This document shows, piece after piece, positions 24,464 through 37,425 of a stretch of DNA of 64,000 nt; the stretch's first letter is position 1; every line of letters starts with the position of its first letter. The position numbers and the translations under genes were made by a program. The notes under the pieces are model-generated. The model was not told the DNA's origin and did not search any database. It saw only the letters and a program-made list of their open reading frames with translations. Source of the stretch: Aphanomyces cochlioides (taxonomy: Eukaryota; Oomycota; Saprolegniomycetes; Saprolegniales; Verrucalvaceae); assembly GCA_019828595.1 (NCBI GenBank), contig JAHQRK010000003.1:1860001-1924000 (forward strand), given 5' to 3'.

Positions 24464-27400
24464 ATGCTCGTCCAAGCAAGTCAACGAGCTGGGCCAAGAG
24501 CTTATCGGCTCGGCATGGATTTGGGAACGTATAGTAATTCTCAGGGCATGGCGTCATGGGTACGAGTTCTGCTGAAGAATATCTCATTTCATGCAGGTCG
24601 TTCCAACGCCAACAACTGCATGGCGGGATACCATTCGAGTGCTGCTGCAACAACGTCAACCACAGAATATAGTGGAAATCTTGTGCAGTCCGAAGTATGG
24701 TGTCCATGTCTCGCGGCCTAAGGATGAACCTGCTGATTTTATTGATTTCGGCTATGTTGACTCGGATAAGTTGTATGTGCAGTGTATGGTTGGAACCAGA
24801 AGCAACTGATTTGACTTGTAGTGATAATCGTTTGGCCAATTCAACGACACCTGTTCGTGGTATTGACGCCAAGGAATCGCTCTTCGTCTGGAATAGTGGC
24901 ACTTCACCAGCTGCGATTTCGTCTATTGTGTGCCTCGACGAGTCTCATCCTTTCGACTTTTCTCTTCGAAACAATGAACTCGCTCCAGATTCGCAAGCAC
25001 CATCGTTAATCGAGGTGTGTGTGAAATGTTAGACATAGCGCCTTGACCTCATTCTATTTTAGATTGGCTTGAAGTCTTCGTGGTCTTCTTTTCCAATTGG
25101 TGTCTTTTCAACTTGGTTGGTTCTCTTCTGTGAAATCCCCACCATGGGTCATGCGTTTGACTTCCAATCACATACGTTTTGTATTTTTGTTCGGCTTCGT
25201 GTCGCCCACGTCCACGCCGCGGACATGCGAGCATTGACTGTGGAAGCTCCATCATTTGTGCCTCAGACGCTCCGTTGTGTTTTCAACTCAACCATTAAGG
25301 CGATTAAATTTCCTCTCGAGGCGCTGCCACTGCAGTCAAAGCTGTCAAATCTGCTGCAGAATAGCATTCCAGAGTACCCGTTGTTGCCTTCTCCGCCCGT
25401 CGATTCGATGCAACTTTTTAAGATGCAACAAGATCTCCACAACTTATCGGGATATTTCAAATATTACACCACGCTACTCCAGAAAGAAGAACATCAGATG
25501 GCGAAGGACATGCACCAATATGATCTTTTTGTACGTAAACCTATCCGTCTTGCTGTGGATTGATATGGGTGATTAGAATGTTCGTTTATCAATTTTGTCT
25601 TCTTCAAGGCAGGCTGAATATCTCCGCGCTACACTACACGTCCCAGGCGCTATCGAAGGCCGCCCTGCCCTTGTCGCTGGTAGCATCATTCGAATTCGCA
25701 GTCTCGCGTTGGAGTTTGAAATTCATGGTGTTGTTCTTGAAGTCAAAGAAACTAATGTGACTCTAATGTTGCCATGGAAAGAATTGAGTACTTTTATATT
25801 GTTTTGCTCACACGTTGATGGTGTTTTCCATAGCTCAAAAACGCACAAGTATGGATATTGCCAAGACAATGTACGAAACAAATCTTTTCCACGGTAAAAC
25901 TCACAGGCAATACCAATATACTAACTCTGTGCCTAGTCCGATTTACCTATCCACGCGAAGGCCTTCGTTTGGCCTATTACGCCCTAAGATGGGTCCAGCC
26001 ATCGATGCTACCGCGACTGCATCCACAGCTGACTCTATCGTCTCCGCCACCATCTATGTATGCGACCTCCTTGCCACGTTTGAAAAAAACTGTTTTGTAG
26101 ATATGAAGAGCATCTATTCCCTTTCAATTCAGTTATTAATGAGCGCCAGTTCCAGGCTGTCACTCACATCGTGCACAAGTCGAGTGGTGCAGCACCGTAC
26201 ATTATTTTCGGCCCCCCGGGCACCGGGAAGACAATCACTGTTATCGAAGCTATCCTGCAAGTTTTGCAGCACAATGAACAGTCTTCTGTTTTGGCCATCG
26301 CGCCTTCTGATGCAGCTGCTGATATTTTAGCAATGCGTCTTCGGGACTATAATCACGTGACGTCATTGTTTCGCCTGAACTGGCCACATCGCAAGGTAAA
26401 CAAAAACTCGCAGTTTTCTTGATTATTAACCTATCGTAGATTGCTGCTGTGCCAGCTCCACTTTTGAAATTTTGCCACACTGAAGTTGGCAAAGATATAT
26501 TTTCCATCCCCTCTATCGATCAACTTTCCCAATTCAGAATTATAGTCACGACCTGCACCCTCGCTGCAATACTAAAAATTGCCGGCATTCCAGCGGGACA
26601 TTTTTCCCACATATTTGTTGACGAAGCCTGTCAAGCCACTGAACCGGAGGTAGCTGGCCATCCTTAATGATTATTTTAAGTAAATGTAGACTCTTTCTGC
26701 ATTGTCACTATGTGATGAAACGACTCACGTTACACTGGCAGGGGATCCTATGCAGTTAGGACCGTCATGTCGTTCCACATCATCGTGGAAATTCCGCCTT
26801 GTTGAGTCCTACCAAGTATGTGCTTTTTCTCGAGTGTATATTTTATTCCACAATTCCTCTAGGAACGTCTCATGCGCTTACCCATGTATGAATGCACTCA
26901 AAGGACAAACACAAGCCATATTACAAAGCTTGTCAATAACTACCGATCCCATGTCTCGCTGATTTCGCTGTCATCAAAATTGTTCTATAACAATGAACTT
27001 TTTGCCTGTGCCGATCCGCGACTCGTCGACTCGATGTGCCAGTAACGAAATTCCATGATCACAATGTTTATTTTATCATGTAGATGGGAGGAATTGAAAG
27101 GACGATCTCAGTTCCCACTTCTCTTTTACGGAGTGTATGGAGAACAGCAAAAGAAGCTGGAATCCCAAAGCTATTCAAATCCACTGGAGGCAATTAAAGT
27201 GGCGGATGTGATCGATAGCCTCTTGGCATCCACCACGGCTAATATATCGACCAAAGACATTGCCGTCATCACGCCATTTCGGCAACAAGTCATCAAAATT
27301 CGTCACCTCCTTCGCTCTCGGGGACTTGGTGCTGTTAACGTTGGCACCGTTTACAATCTCCAAGGTCAAGAAAGTAAGGTGTGCATCATCAGCACAGTTA

Positions 27401-27708
27401 TGTCCAGCATGGAGGTTACCGCAAGTGACTATTCTAAAGGGAATCGGTCCGTTCCAGTTTTGTCGGACTTTAAGAGCTTTAATGTTGCCATCACTCGGGC
27501 TCAAGCACTTTGTATTGTAATTGGTCACCCCAGTGTACTGTCTCAACATCCACTGTGGAGCTTTTTAATGGGATACTGCGCCAAGAATGGAGCCTTTGAA
27601 GGTGATGACACCGAAGACGTTATTTTCTGCCCGAATCCTCCGAAGGTTCGTATGGGTCAATTGAACGATGCCCCTCCTGACGATCCTGAATGGCATTTGT
27701 TCATGTAA
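24464..27708 (+). CDS. MOV10/SDE3-type superfamily 1 RNA helicase
   Basis: About eleven exons from ATG 24464 join in frame to roughly 930 residues. The C-terminal half is an UPF1-like SF1 helicase: Walker A GPPGTGKT (about 26210), motif Ia region LAIAPSDAAADIL, Walker B DEACQATEPE (MOV10/SDE3 have DEAG/DEAC rather than plain DEAD), motif III LAGDPMQLGP, motif IV LVNNYRSH, motif V VGTVYNLQGQESKVCIIS and motif VI NVAITRAQ. The N-terminal half (SLFVWNSGTSPAAISSIVCLD, then an OB/stalk-like section) matches the beta-rich leader of MOV10. Relatives unwind RNA 5' to 3' and act in small-RNA silencing, retroelement restriction and mRNA decay. The stretch after LAGDPMQLGP is less like the family than the rest, so a small error or divergence there is possible. 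Confidence 0.9.
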
Positions 27709-27826
27709 GAAATGTTGATATGGGGAAATACAAAGTAAACGAAATAATACATTCTGGATATATACCATTTGTAGCTTGAACTTGAGATTTTTTAGCCCGA
27801 ACATCAAATCCATTGAATGCGAATTG

Positions 27827-30800
27827 TCACGGCACAATATTTGAATCATAAATTCGACCTTCCTTGATTTCATGAGAGTGAAAGCCGTAACAAAGACGCG
27901 TTTCACATTGTTTGCGCGTGAGTACACGAGGCAGAACTTCTTCACCATCTTGTTTGACTTTAACTTGAACTTGAGCAGGAAATCGAGAATCAATCCATTG
28001 GATTTCGATCAGAAGTTGGGGCTCAAAGCAATCGTCTCCGAGTGCTAGCTTATGCACTGCGTTGCCAAGGAGTTCTACGTTTAGTCCATTCTTCTTTAGT
28101 AGAAGTGGCACCCACAATTTCGTGCGCTGGCCATTAATATGGTCAGACATATCAATTTCTGCTTCGCCAATGCACTCTCCAAGTGAGAGAGCGTCGTGGT
28201 TGTACACCGAAAGGCGAAGCTTTCCGTTAGATGCATTCATGTCTTTTTTGGTCATGGGAAACACAAGGTACTCGTTCCAGAGCGGGTTCAGAGTATGCCT
28301 CTTGATCGTCGTCATATGCTTGAAAGTGCCACATGTGATAACACAATAGGGATCCAGCACATTTCGCAGCATATATGATTTCAAATTTCGACCTTCTAAA
28401 ATCGACAAGTGCATTTCGTTTGGGCTGTAAGCAAGTTCTTTTCCTGATCGATTGACAAGATCGAGTCCGACGATGTTTCCTTCAAGCCAAATGCCTTTCT
28501 TAGCCGACGCCAAAAGCACGGGCACTCCCATATCAAAAATTCGTACAGGAATGGGTGCCTTAAGCACATAGCGCTCTTTATCGAGCCATGCTACAATTTT
28601 TATGATCAAAAGGAACTACCAAGAGAGTACCTTCATGTTCAATTGAATGGGATACTTCACCAAACCCCTCGTTCGTGTGAAAGTTGACTTTGACTCGACC
28701 ATTTTGAACCCAAGCGACGGTTCCTTGGCGCCATTCGCCCTCGTTGATATCCACAAGAATGTGCTCACCAATTGTGCGAACGCTTTTTCTCACGCTGTAT
28801 TTGACGCGCCTCGAGTGTTCTTGCATTTTAATGGATGTCTCCCGAGAGATGTCTTTCTTTCGCAAGTACACAAAGAAACAAATCCCGATGCCGATATTTT
28901 CCAGGAGGCAAAATGCAATGAGACGGTATATGGGAGAAAAGCAATTCGTCACAGGTCCATAATTTGTCTCTGAAATTGTGCATGTCGAGCTAAACGAATC
29001 CATTTGACCCGTGACATAGACAAAAATAGCTGGTACAACCATAGTCGCCACCAGAGTTTCCAGCATAAACGCTCCAAACCATGGTCCAATGCCAACAACT
29101 CGGCGAGGAACTGCTCGCTTGCAGTCAATGACCATCTTTATTGTATCAAATCGTGTCGCCACTGCGTTGTTGCAGTACGCACACAGTGCGCAAAATGGCC
29201 AGATCACCGAAAACATCGTCACGTAGCTGAACTGGATTGCCATGTGGAGAAGATCGCCTTGTGGTGAGTAGACCGACATGCTTGATTCTTCCATTATACG
29301 ATCCGCGTTGTAGATATAATTTCGACAGTGCCAATCTTTGATCAGTCGAAGGCGAAACGATGGCTGATCTTTTGTTTTATGTAGAGAATCTTCCCAAATG
29401 TTTTCATGTTTCTTATTATGGCCAATATCTTGCGTTACCCGATCGATCCAGTCGTAGCTAGACATAAGCTATTGAAAGGTCAATAGTCATATCGCTTACC
29501 TTGTGACCTGATACTCATCCAATTCCTCGCGTCGTATGTTGCTGCAGATTCTGCTCATTCGATTGTGATGGCGTGTTAGATTTCCAAAGTGGTATACAAC
29601 AGTCGATTCAAGATCTGCAGCGCGAATAGGCCTTTTCTCAGCGAGATGGAGCGCCAGCTCTTCCTTTTCGAGCTCAGTTAAATCGAAATCATTTTGACCC
29701 GATGTTGCAACCAAGTGGAGCTTCATCTCTTTGGCGTCTTTCTCTGTTTTTGATGGGGTTTGCAACTGCAATTCGCCAAGTCGAATTGCACTTTCTTTTG
29801 AAGCATTTTGATTTAGATCTACGATATTTTGCGCAGGTTTATTTAATCCGTTTTTAAGTTTGAGGCTCAATTCATCTTTCTTCACCAAGTACGCATCACG
29901 CGCTCGAATTACTCCACGGCGGAGCAAGTAGGGCACAAATGTATTGATAAGCAGATTGAGGGCCTGCGTCACAATGAGTGGTGTTACAAATGCCGAGTCC
30001 ATTGCAACAAGACCACTGACCCAATACCGACTACAAACGAAATGACGAATAGTCACATTATCCGCCTACCTGAACTTGAGTTTGCCGATAGCAGTGAGCC
30101 AAGATTTTGTATCGATATTTTCACGAATGTACGCTTGAACATTCTCACCATAAGGTGTGTAGAGAAAGCAGAGAAGAAAAAACCAGTAGAAGTACCCGAC
30201 CCAGTTGAAAACAAAAATCTTTTCCACAAACCGACGCTCGTTTTCTTGCATAGTGGCATAGTTTTCCCACTTGTTAAAGACCGACGCAATTTGCTCAAAG
30301 ATTGCGAGGAAAATAATATCGAGCGTCAATCCAAGCGCGATACCTTGTACGAGGACATATGTCCATCGTGCAGTGCCTACATTATACAAATGATGGACAA
30401 TTCTTTATATAATAATACGCACCAACGATTCCGCGTTCTGTGGCAAAACATCCAACAAGTGGTGTATCGCAGCTGTAATACAACGGATCGAACGTTGATA
30501 AATCGCAATAGCCAGTGCAACCACGGACAGATGAGCGGATTTCACGCAAAAAATTGTATGTTTTACCCTGCTGGATCAATAGTTCGCATTGAGTGATGCA
30601 ATTATTTGCATCTAAAAATTTTGGACATCGAGGATCGTCGCACATTGGTGTCATGACTGCAATGATATACCATTGACAGTAGAGCCCCACAAACACAAAC
30701 AAGAGCAAACAGCAGATGACTGCAAAAATCCCGAAGGAGATGTATTTTGGGTAACGCCGACGACGATCATACGTCTTGATATCGACATAATCAGGTGTGT

Positions 30801-32488
30801 CACCTTCACTGGCTACGTTGATCGTCTCGACAACATAATTTTTGAATTCGTGGTTGGGATATTCAACTTCTTTGGCTTGAATAAGGTCCCACTCAACAAG
30901 AAGCGCATGCTGATAGCGTTTCCATCTCTTCAACACAGACGGAGCCCACACAAAAGCAACCAACAAACCGAATATACCTAAGGCCTGCATGTAACTCCAA
31001 TAATGGGCTTGCCGCCAAACAATCCACAGCAGGATCCCAACAACACACGGGGTACTCAACGCAGAACAATAGAGTCGAACAAAGGCCATGTAAAACGCAA
31101 TTTGGAGACCAAAGTGATCTTTTGTGCGTAGTAGAAAGAGCCGTCGCGTCGAAGTCGACAGAGCTTCTTTAAACCACGACGAGGTGATAAAATCGTTTAC
31201 ATTGGGGTCGTGCAAGGGAAATATATCGTGGACCATGGCATCTTGATTGTTTTCAATGCCACAAAGGCCCACACCAGGTGGGTGATCTGTCGTTGGTCTC
31301 GTTAAAATGGACGCAAATGCCGAAATACGGTCAGCGGCAGTCATTGAGTCTGCATTAGAACTATATTCGTCGCCCAGACATTTCACCTAGATTGTAGATG
31401 AGACAAAATATGTTACATCACAAATGTTTACATCTTCTTCGGAATGATATTCGACAATTCGTTCCATTTTCATTAGCTTATCTTCACGGGCTAAGAGCCA
31501 CAGAGGGGCATTAAGAAGTAAGATAATTTTGTCGCATGTGTTTCGAGTGTTTGCCATCACTGTCACGTGAATTCCGGCCTGAAGAATATTTGTTAATATG
31601 CTTTCTTGCTGTTTCAAATCGCTATCTTTCCCATTGCTTGGATTTTTCAAAATGAGAACAAACTCGTAGTCCATGCGTGGCTCAAGGTTGAGCATTCGGA
31701 CAACGAGATGTGGAAGCCAAATGCACTCGACATGCTCTGAAACTATTACATTCGTGTAAAAAATGTAATTGGAATAAGTTTACCTGCAGTGACAGATGAT
31801 TCAATTCGAGAGTCGTCTCTAATAAGTGCTGAAATATTCATTCCAAATGCTTCTTGGTATTCAATCGACTCTAGTGGAAGAGTTTCATCGACTTGCCCTT
31901 GAACCATGAAGGCTCGTGCAGCTTTGCCAGACATCACAATGTACAAACCGTCTAAACAGTGTATTCAGAGGAACTTCTGGGCATGAAGTACTCACCTGCC
32001 TGTTCCTCGTTTGCCACAATCACATCATCACGTCGAAAGGAGCGCATTTCAGCTAGCCTGGCCAGCTGGGATAATTCACCGTTCGTCAGATTCGACAGCT
32101 CTTCAACGCCTCTGAGAAACTTTTTGGTTGAAGAAATCTTCGAGTCGCTATCATCTGCAGCATCATCCAAGCTGTCGGCATCAGAGCAAAAAAGCATGGC
32201 ACGAATCCATTGAAAAATATCCGCTCGTGTCAAAACACAAATGCGAAGGCTATTGCGCCGTTTTTGCTCGCCCACAGCGCGCAGCGACTGCCCCACATGA
32301 GCTCGAATTTTAGCGCGCATCTCGTCGTGTTCGTGATCACGAACCGTTTTCAAAGAAGGTTCAACAGTCTGGGACTGCAGCTCGGGCAACAATGACGTTA
32401 ACGAATTCTTGTCAATCGATGCACTGGGTGGAATGTCAGTAGTAGTGACCAGATCTTCTGGAATCGGAGTCACCAAACCGGTGCTCAT
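27827..32488 (-). CDS. Anoctamin (TMEM16) with N-terminal cyclic-nucleotide-binding and C-terminal C2 domains
   Basis: About eight minus-strand exons from ATG 32486-32488 join in frame to about 1,450 residues. Residues about 120-240 form a cyclic-nucleotide-binding domain (FLRGVEELSNLTNGELSQLARLAE...DDVIVANEEQAGDGLYIVMSGKA). Next is the anoctamin cytosolic domain (MDYEFVLILKN). Then come the multi-pass membrane part (FGLQIAFYMAFVRLY; WAPSVLKRWKRYQHALLVEWDL; FEQIASVFNKWENYATMQENERRFVEKIFVFNW; MAIQFSYVTMFSVIWPFCALCAYCNNAVATRFDTIKMV...RAVPRRVVGIGPWF) and an extracellular loop with many cysteines. The C-terminal exon (27827-28609) has a C2 domain (LHLSILEGRNL...DPYCVITCGTF...TLNPLWNEYLVFP). Anoctamins are calcium-gated chloride channels or lipid scramblases. 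Here the TM7-8 calcium-ligand pattern E--E...NN--E-R-DA appears as D--H...NN--A-R-DT, so calcium control may be weakened. Confidence 0.9.
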
Positions 32489-33068
32489 GATCCCCTTGAC
32501 GAGTCAACACTCAATTCAACCGACCCTCAACAACGATCGGTAATTTCGAAAGTACAAAGCAGTTTCAATCACTCAACCGCTCCCCGTTTCGCTATGAAAA
32601 GCTCTGGTTCATTCTCTCTCTTGTAACAAACATCCAAACGCTCCAATTCTTGAGGTCATCGTCATTTCAAATTGACGTCGTACGATGCTTGATACATTTC
32701 TCCCACAAAGTCACAAAGTCTGAAGAGGTTCAAGGAGCAACGTAAGCATGAAGCTGTCAAATATTGCATCTTTCCGGCATAGCTTTTATAAGAGCTATCT
32801 TTCATCAAGAATGTTCTTTCTCGATCCCATGAACGCTCCATCTTGAAGGTCCATCGTCCAGCTCACAGATGGAGCATCATCTATGCGATCGAGAAAGTGC
32901 AATCTTGATGAAAAATAAATAAATGTGCATTTCCAGTAAATTGCAATATATTCCGAAAATAGTCTATTGTAGGCAATTATTTTATTTTCTTGTGGTTTTG
33001 TTCCGGTTGGAACTATTAACCGGAACAGCCCTCATAAATAAAGTAGCGCTCAGCGGCGGCCACCAAGA
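32489..33068. promoter_or_regulatory. Divergent promoter region with a long imperfect hairpin
   Basis: 580 bp shared by the anoctamin (-) and SPT5 (+) genes. It includes an inverted repeat at 32800-32843 / 32867-32913 (arms 44 and 47 nt, about 80% complementary, 23-nt loop). The sequence is otherwise plain AT-rich. Confidence 0.6.
32800..32913. repeat. Imperfect inverted repeat, 45-nt arms
   Basis: The left arm starts TTTCATCAAGA and ends CGCTCCATCT; the right arm is its complement with a few substitutions and a 3-nt gap, ending TCTTGATGAAA. The core TTTCTCGATC is exact in both arms. It resembles a small foldback element or MITE without a recognised family. Confidence 0.8.
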
Positions 33069-36000
33069 ATGTCGTCCGAAGATGAAGATATGCGATCTGA
33101 CGATGATGAACAAGAAAACATCGATGACTACTCCGATGAAGATGAGGAGGAAGAAGTCTCGTCGAAGAAGCGGAAGGGCGCCGCCGGCAAGAAGAAGAAA
33201 CCTAAGAAGCCCAAAGTCATGAGCTTCATCGATGATATGGCCGACGAAGCATCGGAAGATGAAAGCGACGAAGATGATTACCCTGGCGGTGGATTTCTAG
33301 ATGATGAGGGAGATGAAGCTGAGCGAGAAAAAGAAGGACTCGACCAAAGACCGCCGCGATACGATCGACCAAATCGCCCAGCTTACGATGATGATGATAC
33401 CGAGGAATACATTCGACGACTGCAAGAACGAGCCAAGAAGCAGACACACCGAGGCAACGATGACGAAGATGAAGATAATTTGGAATCTGTACAATCCGCT
33501 GTTGCCCAACAGTCGCTCTTGCCATCGATCCAGGACCCCCGTTTGTGGGTGTTCAAGTGCAAGGTAAGTTTTTTCAGTATGCTCCTTCGCTTATATACCA
33601 TTTCAGCCTGGCCGTGAGCAACATCTAGTTCTTGCGCTCATGAACAAGTTTTTGGAAATGTCAAAGCGAGGACAGCCACTTCACATCAAATCAGTAGTTG
33701 CGTCGAGTTCGAAAGGATTCATTTACGTTGAATCGGAACGGGAGCCGTATGCTAAAGATGCTATCAACGGCATTCGAGATATCTTTCAGTGGTCCATGAA
33801 GCTTGTCCCTATCCATGAAATGACATCGGTTTTGACAATTCAAAGCAAGAAGACGCCAGTTACAGCAGGTTGCTGGGCACGTTTCAAGCGCGCTGGTGTT
33901 TACAAGGGGGATTTGTGTAAAGTGATCGAAGTGGTGGACAATGGGCTACGCGTACGATTTTCCTCGTTTCCTTTGTACTAAATCTTGATTTAGGCTGTCG
34001 TGAAGCACATTCCCCGTCTCGACCAGGCAGTTTTGAATGGTGGAGAGCAACCAAAGTACAAAAAGGGCCAACGTCCACCCCTGAAGCTCTTTATTCCCAA
34101 CCCAGCGCATGGATCGGCCGAAGTTACAAGAAAGCGCCACCCTCTGACGAGTACAATCACAATTTTTTCCTTCTTGTCTAATCCGATGTAGATGAAATGA
34201 TGGACTTTTTCGATAACGAATGGTTCAAAGACGGGTTCTTGTACAAGGAATTGAACATAGCGACCATGTTGCAACTTGACGAAGTGAATCCAACTTTGGA
34301 TGAGATCAACAAGTTTTCTCATACGGCAACCGAAGTTGACTCGGATAACGAGCCGACTTCCATTACTAAATTGGATCTTGGTGATGCTGATGCGTGGAAA
34401 AACAAAGTCGATCTCACAAAAGGAGACACTGTAAAGGTCATTGAAGGTGATTTGATAAATCTTTTGGGTGTTGTCGTCGGAACCAACTCAAACAACGACA
34501 CCGTCCGTGTAATGCCCTTGCATGAAGAAATCAAGGACACTATTTTGGATTTCCAGTTGAAGCAATTGATGAAAATTGTCAAGGTATGACGACAAAGAAA
34601 TGTCAATCCCATGAACTTTACAGGTTGGTGCTCATATTAAAGTTGTGTCGGGACGTTACTCTGGCGAAACCGGTACAGTCGTCAGTATTGACGAGTCCTT
34701 GGGAGCGCCAGTTGCAATTGTTCTTGTTGACACGCAAGCGAAAGAAATCCAAGTACGCGTGCGGGACATTCAAGAATCTGCAGAAGTCTCTCAAGGGCTG
34801 GACTCTCTCAAGGGAAAGGAATTATATGATCTTGTCGCGGTACGCTACTGTAGTCCACAAAATTCTTGGTTTTATTTCTTCCTAGTTGCCCCACGGTGAA
34901 GTTGGTGTCATTACTCGCGTTGGACGGGATGGATTTACCGTCTTGGTGCAAAGCGGACAGACAAAAACGATTGCCGATCAGGAAATTCAACGAAAGATGT
35001 TTTCGACCAGAGCGTCTGCTTTGGACAAAAAGGGTAACCCCATCACCGTCGGGGAAATGGTTCAAGTCGTTGATGGTCCATACTCTGGCGAAAGTGGCAC
35101 TATCAAACACATTTATCGGAGTTTTATCTTTTTGCACAACAACCGAGTGGTAAGTTGCACGTATAATATTTCCACTGATGATAGGATTATAGTCCATGAA
35201 TGCTGGTATTTTTATGGTGCGCAACAGACAGTTGGTCCTTGCTGGCGACAAGATGAAATCTAAGGCACCAGCAGCAATGGGTGGAGGTCCTAACGATCGT
35301 ATGGATCGTCAGCAAAGAGGTGGTCCTCGTGGCTTTCAGTCTGACTTGGTCGGTAAAACTGTCAAAATCAAGCGTGGACAATGGAAGGGATATATTGGTA
35401 TGGTTGTCGATGAAAGTGACAACACTGTGAAAGTTGAAATTCATTGCAAGTCAAAGTGTGTGGAAATTGAGAAGAAGTACGTGACAGTGGCTGGTGATCG
35501 CCAAGGTGTCCACGTTGATCGTACGCATGGAAGCAGTACGATGAACTCGAGCACGTCCCAAACACCAATGGTGTCTCAAACACCTTTGCATCACGGCATG
35601 ACTCCGATGGCGACTCCGTTACATGTTCCACGCACTCCTTCAAGAAGTGGAAACTACCCATCAGGTGGACGAACTCCGCGCGACGCTTGGTCTGCTCAAA
35701 ACGACGACATGCTTCTTGAAGCTAATCTGCCACACGAAAAGGAAATTTCCCATGGTACGTACATGTGCTTGCTGCAATTGCTAACTGATGTCATCCCGCA
35801 GCTCAAAGCTTTGGCACTCCTTTGGAGCCTGTCGTACCATCAGAATTTGGCGTTGCCAGCACATACAAAACTTCAAGCTCTTCGAGCTATAGTGACATGA
35901 ATTCAGTCTTGAATCACCCAACAACTCCAGGGTTGCTAAATCCCACAACTCCTGGCTTTCAAGGATCATACAGTACTCCTGGATTGCAACCTACGACACC

Positions 36001-36640
36001 GTTTGTGTCAACGCCTGGTATGCCTCGCAATTCCGTCCAAACGCCGTTGCAAACTCCATTCCAAAGCCACAGTTCATTTGGCCCGACAACTCCTGGTATC
36101 AATATGATGCACCATCCAACCACACCAGGAATAAGCATGAACCCGACAACTCCTGGTTTTGCAGCATACACACCAATGAACCCTACAACCCCTGGATTGT
36201 TTGCCAAGGGAACTCCAGCTGCAACCACGCCTCACATGGGCGTTGGCGCAACACCAGCCCCAATGACACCAGCTGGCGGACAGTTTTACGAATCTGGTTT
36301 TGGAAACTCAAGCTGCAACAATGAAAGCTCTTGGATGAGTAAGGGCGTTGTTGTTGAAGTGACGCAGTCTGGCGAATATTACCAAGCCGAAGGTGTAATC
36401 GTGACAGTGGGTCAAGATACATGCTTGCTGGATATTCGAGGACAAATGGTCAATATTCACGTCGATGGCTTGAAGCACGTCATTCCTGAAAAGAACAACA
36501 ACGTCAAGATTTTGGTCGGTGAAGAAGCAGGCAAGACAGGCTCGTTGATTGGTACGGATCCGCCCGATGGTATTGTCAAGATGGACAGCACGGCCGAAAT
36601 CAAGATTTATCCTCTCAGTCATTTGGCCAAGTTGGCATAG
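33069..36640 (+). CDS. SUPT5H: Transcription elongation factor SPT5
   Basis: About nine exons join in frame to roughly 1,070 residues, the normal SPT5 size. An acidic N-terminus (SSEDEDMRSDDDEQENIDDYSDEDEEEE) with a basic patch is followed by the NGN domain (DPRLWVFKCKPGREQHLVLALMNKFLEM...KGFIYVE, SPT4-binding). Several KOW domains follow (WARFKRAGVYKGDLCKVIEV; LTKGDTVKVIEGDLINLLGVV; VVSGRYSGETGTVVSI; VQVVDGPYSGESGTIKHIY; VKIKRGQWKGYIGMV), then a C-terminal repeat region with at least six PTTPG units plus many TP variants, and a last KOW (VKILVGEEAGKTGSLIG). With SPT4 it forms DSIF on RNA polymerase II. The TP repeats are the expected CDK9-type phosphorylation sites. Confidence 0.96.
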
Positions 36641-37425
36641 TCGCTTTAGCTCATATTGCAATTTAATGCTTATATATGTAGCATGGTCTTGATAAAAACT
36701 CTCTGTGTCCGCCACAATCCTCGGGTTGTATGTTTGCTGGATGCTAGACAATACTACAAACACAACTCTAACCTTGCTCCCTCCTCTTTGTACACACTTC
36801 TGCTCCCATCCCACTGGATAACCAAACGAGCAGTTACGACAATTTGAAGCTACGAGTCCGACACGACGCTTGAAGAGGCGTGATTGACAAAGTCGTTGGA
36901 CTTGATTAGCTTCAAGCTGCTCATCAAACAAGTTCATCATTTGATTGGCAAGTCGCAAGGACATCCATGGTCAATGGATGTCAACCTCAGGCACGTTGAC
37001 ACGAAATATATAAACGCCATATAATTTCTGCCGTCAAAACGATCCAAACCAGTAAAGATGTCCATTCCATATAAAATCTCATATAAATGTCTAATATGCA
37101 CTGGACTTTGGTCGTGACATACGACAGACGAGTGTAAAACTCAACATCCGCTGGATGGATGCCTTGAAGATGAGAGATTCATCCCAAGCGAGTCTAGTCA
37201 CTGATAATACATTATCCTAGGTAAAACTAGTCACCTGAGACGTTTTCAATGGACACCGATTGTGTACTAGTTTGTGTACTAGAGTCGAGTCTTACCACCG
37301 ATATAATAAAATTCATTGGATGAGAAATATCTTGATTTTGTATGAACTATATAAATCTGGATGACAAAACCGCCAAACGCACCCAGGATTGATCATTCGC
37401 GAATTTGCATCATTCAAGCTTGATC
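36641..37425. other. Intergenic, SPT5 to BCKDHA
   Basis: 785 bp without a supported gene; reading frames here are antisense echoes or chance. A direct repeat of GTGTACTAG occurs near 37262-37285. It should contain the SPT5 terminator and the BCKDHA promoter. Confidence 0.6.

Noticed and set aside
24324..24902. 192-codon minus-strand frame opposite the helicase 5' exons
   Set aside because: The plus strand there encodes recognisable MOV10-like N-terminal exons with good splice sites; the antisense frame has no family features.
36308..36964. 218-codon minus-strand frame opposite the SPT5 3' end
   Set aside because: It overlaps the final KOW domain and C-terminal repeats of SPT5 on the other strand and lacks any conserved pattern.
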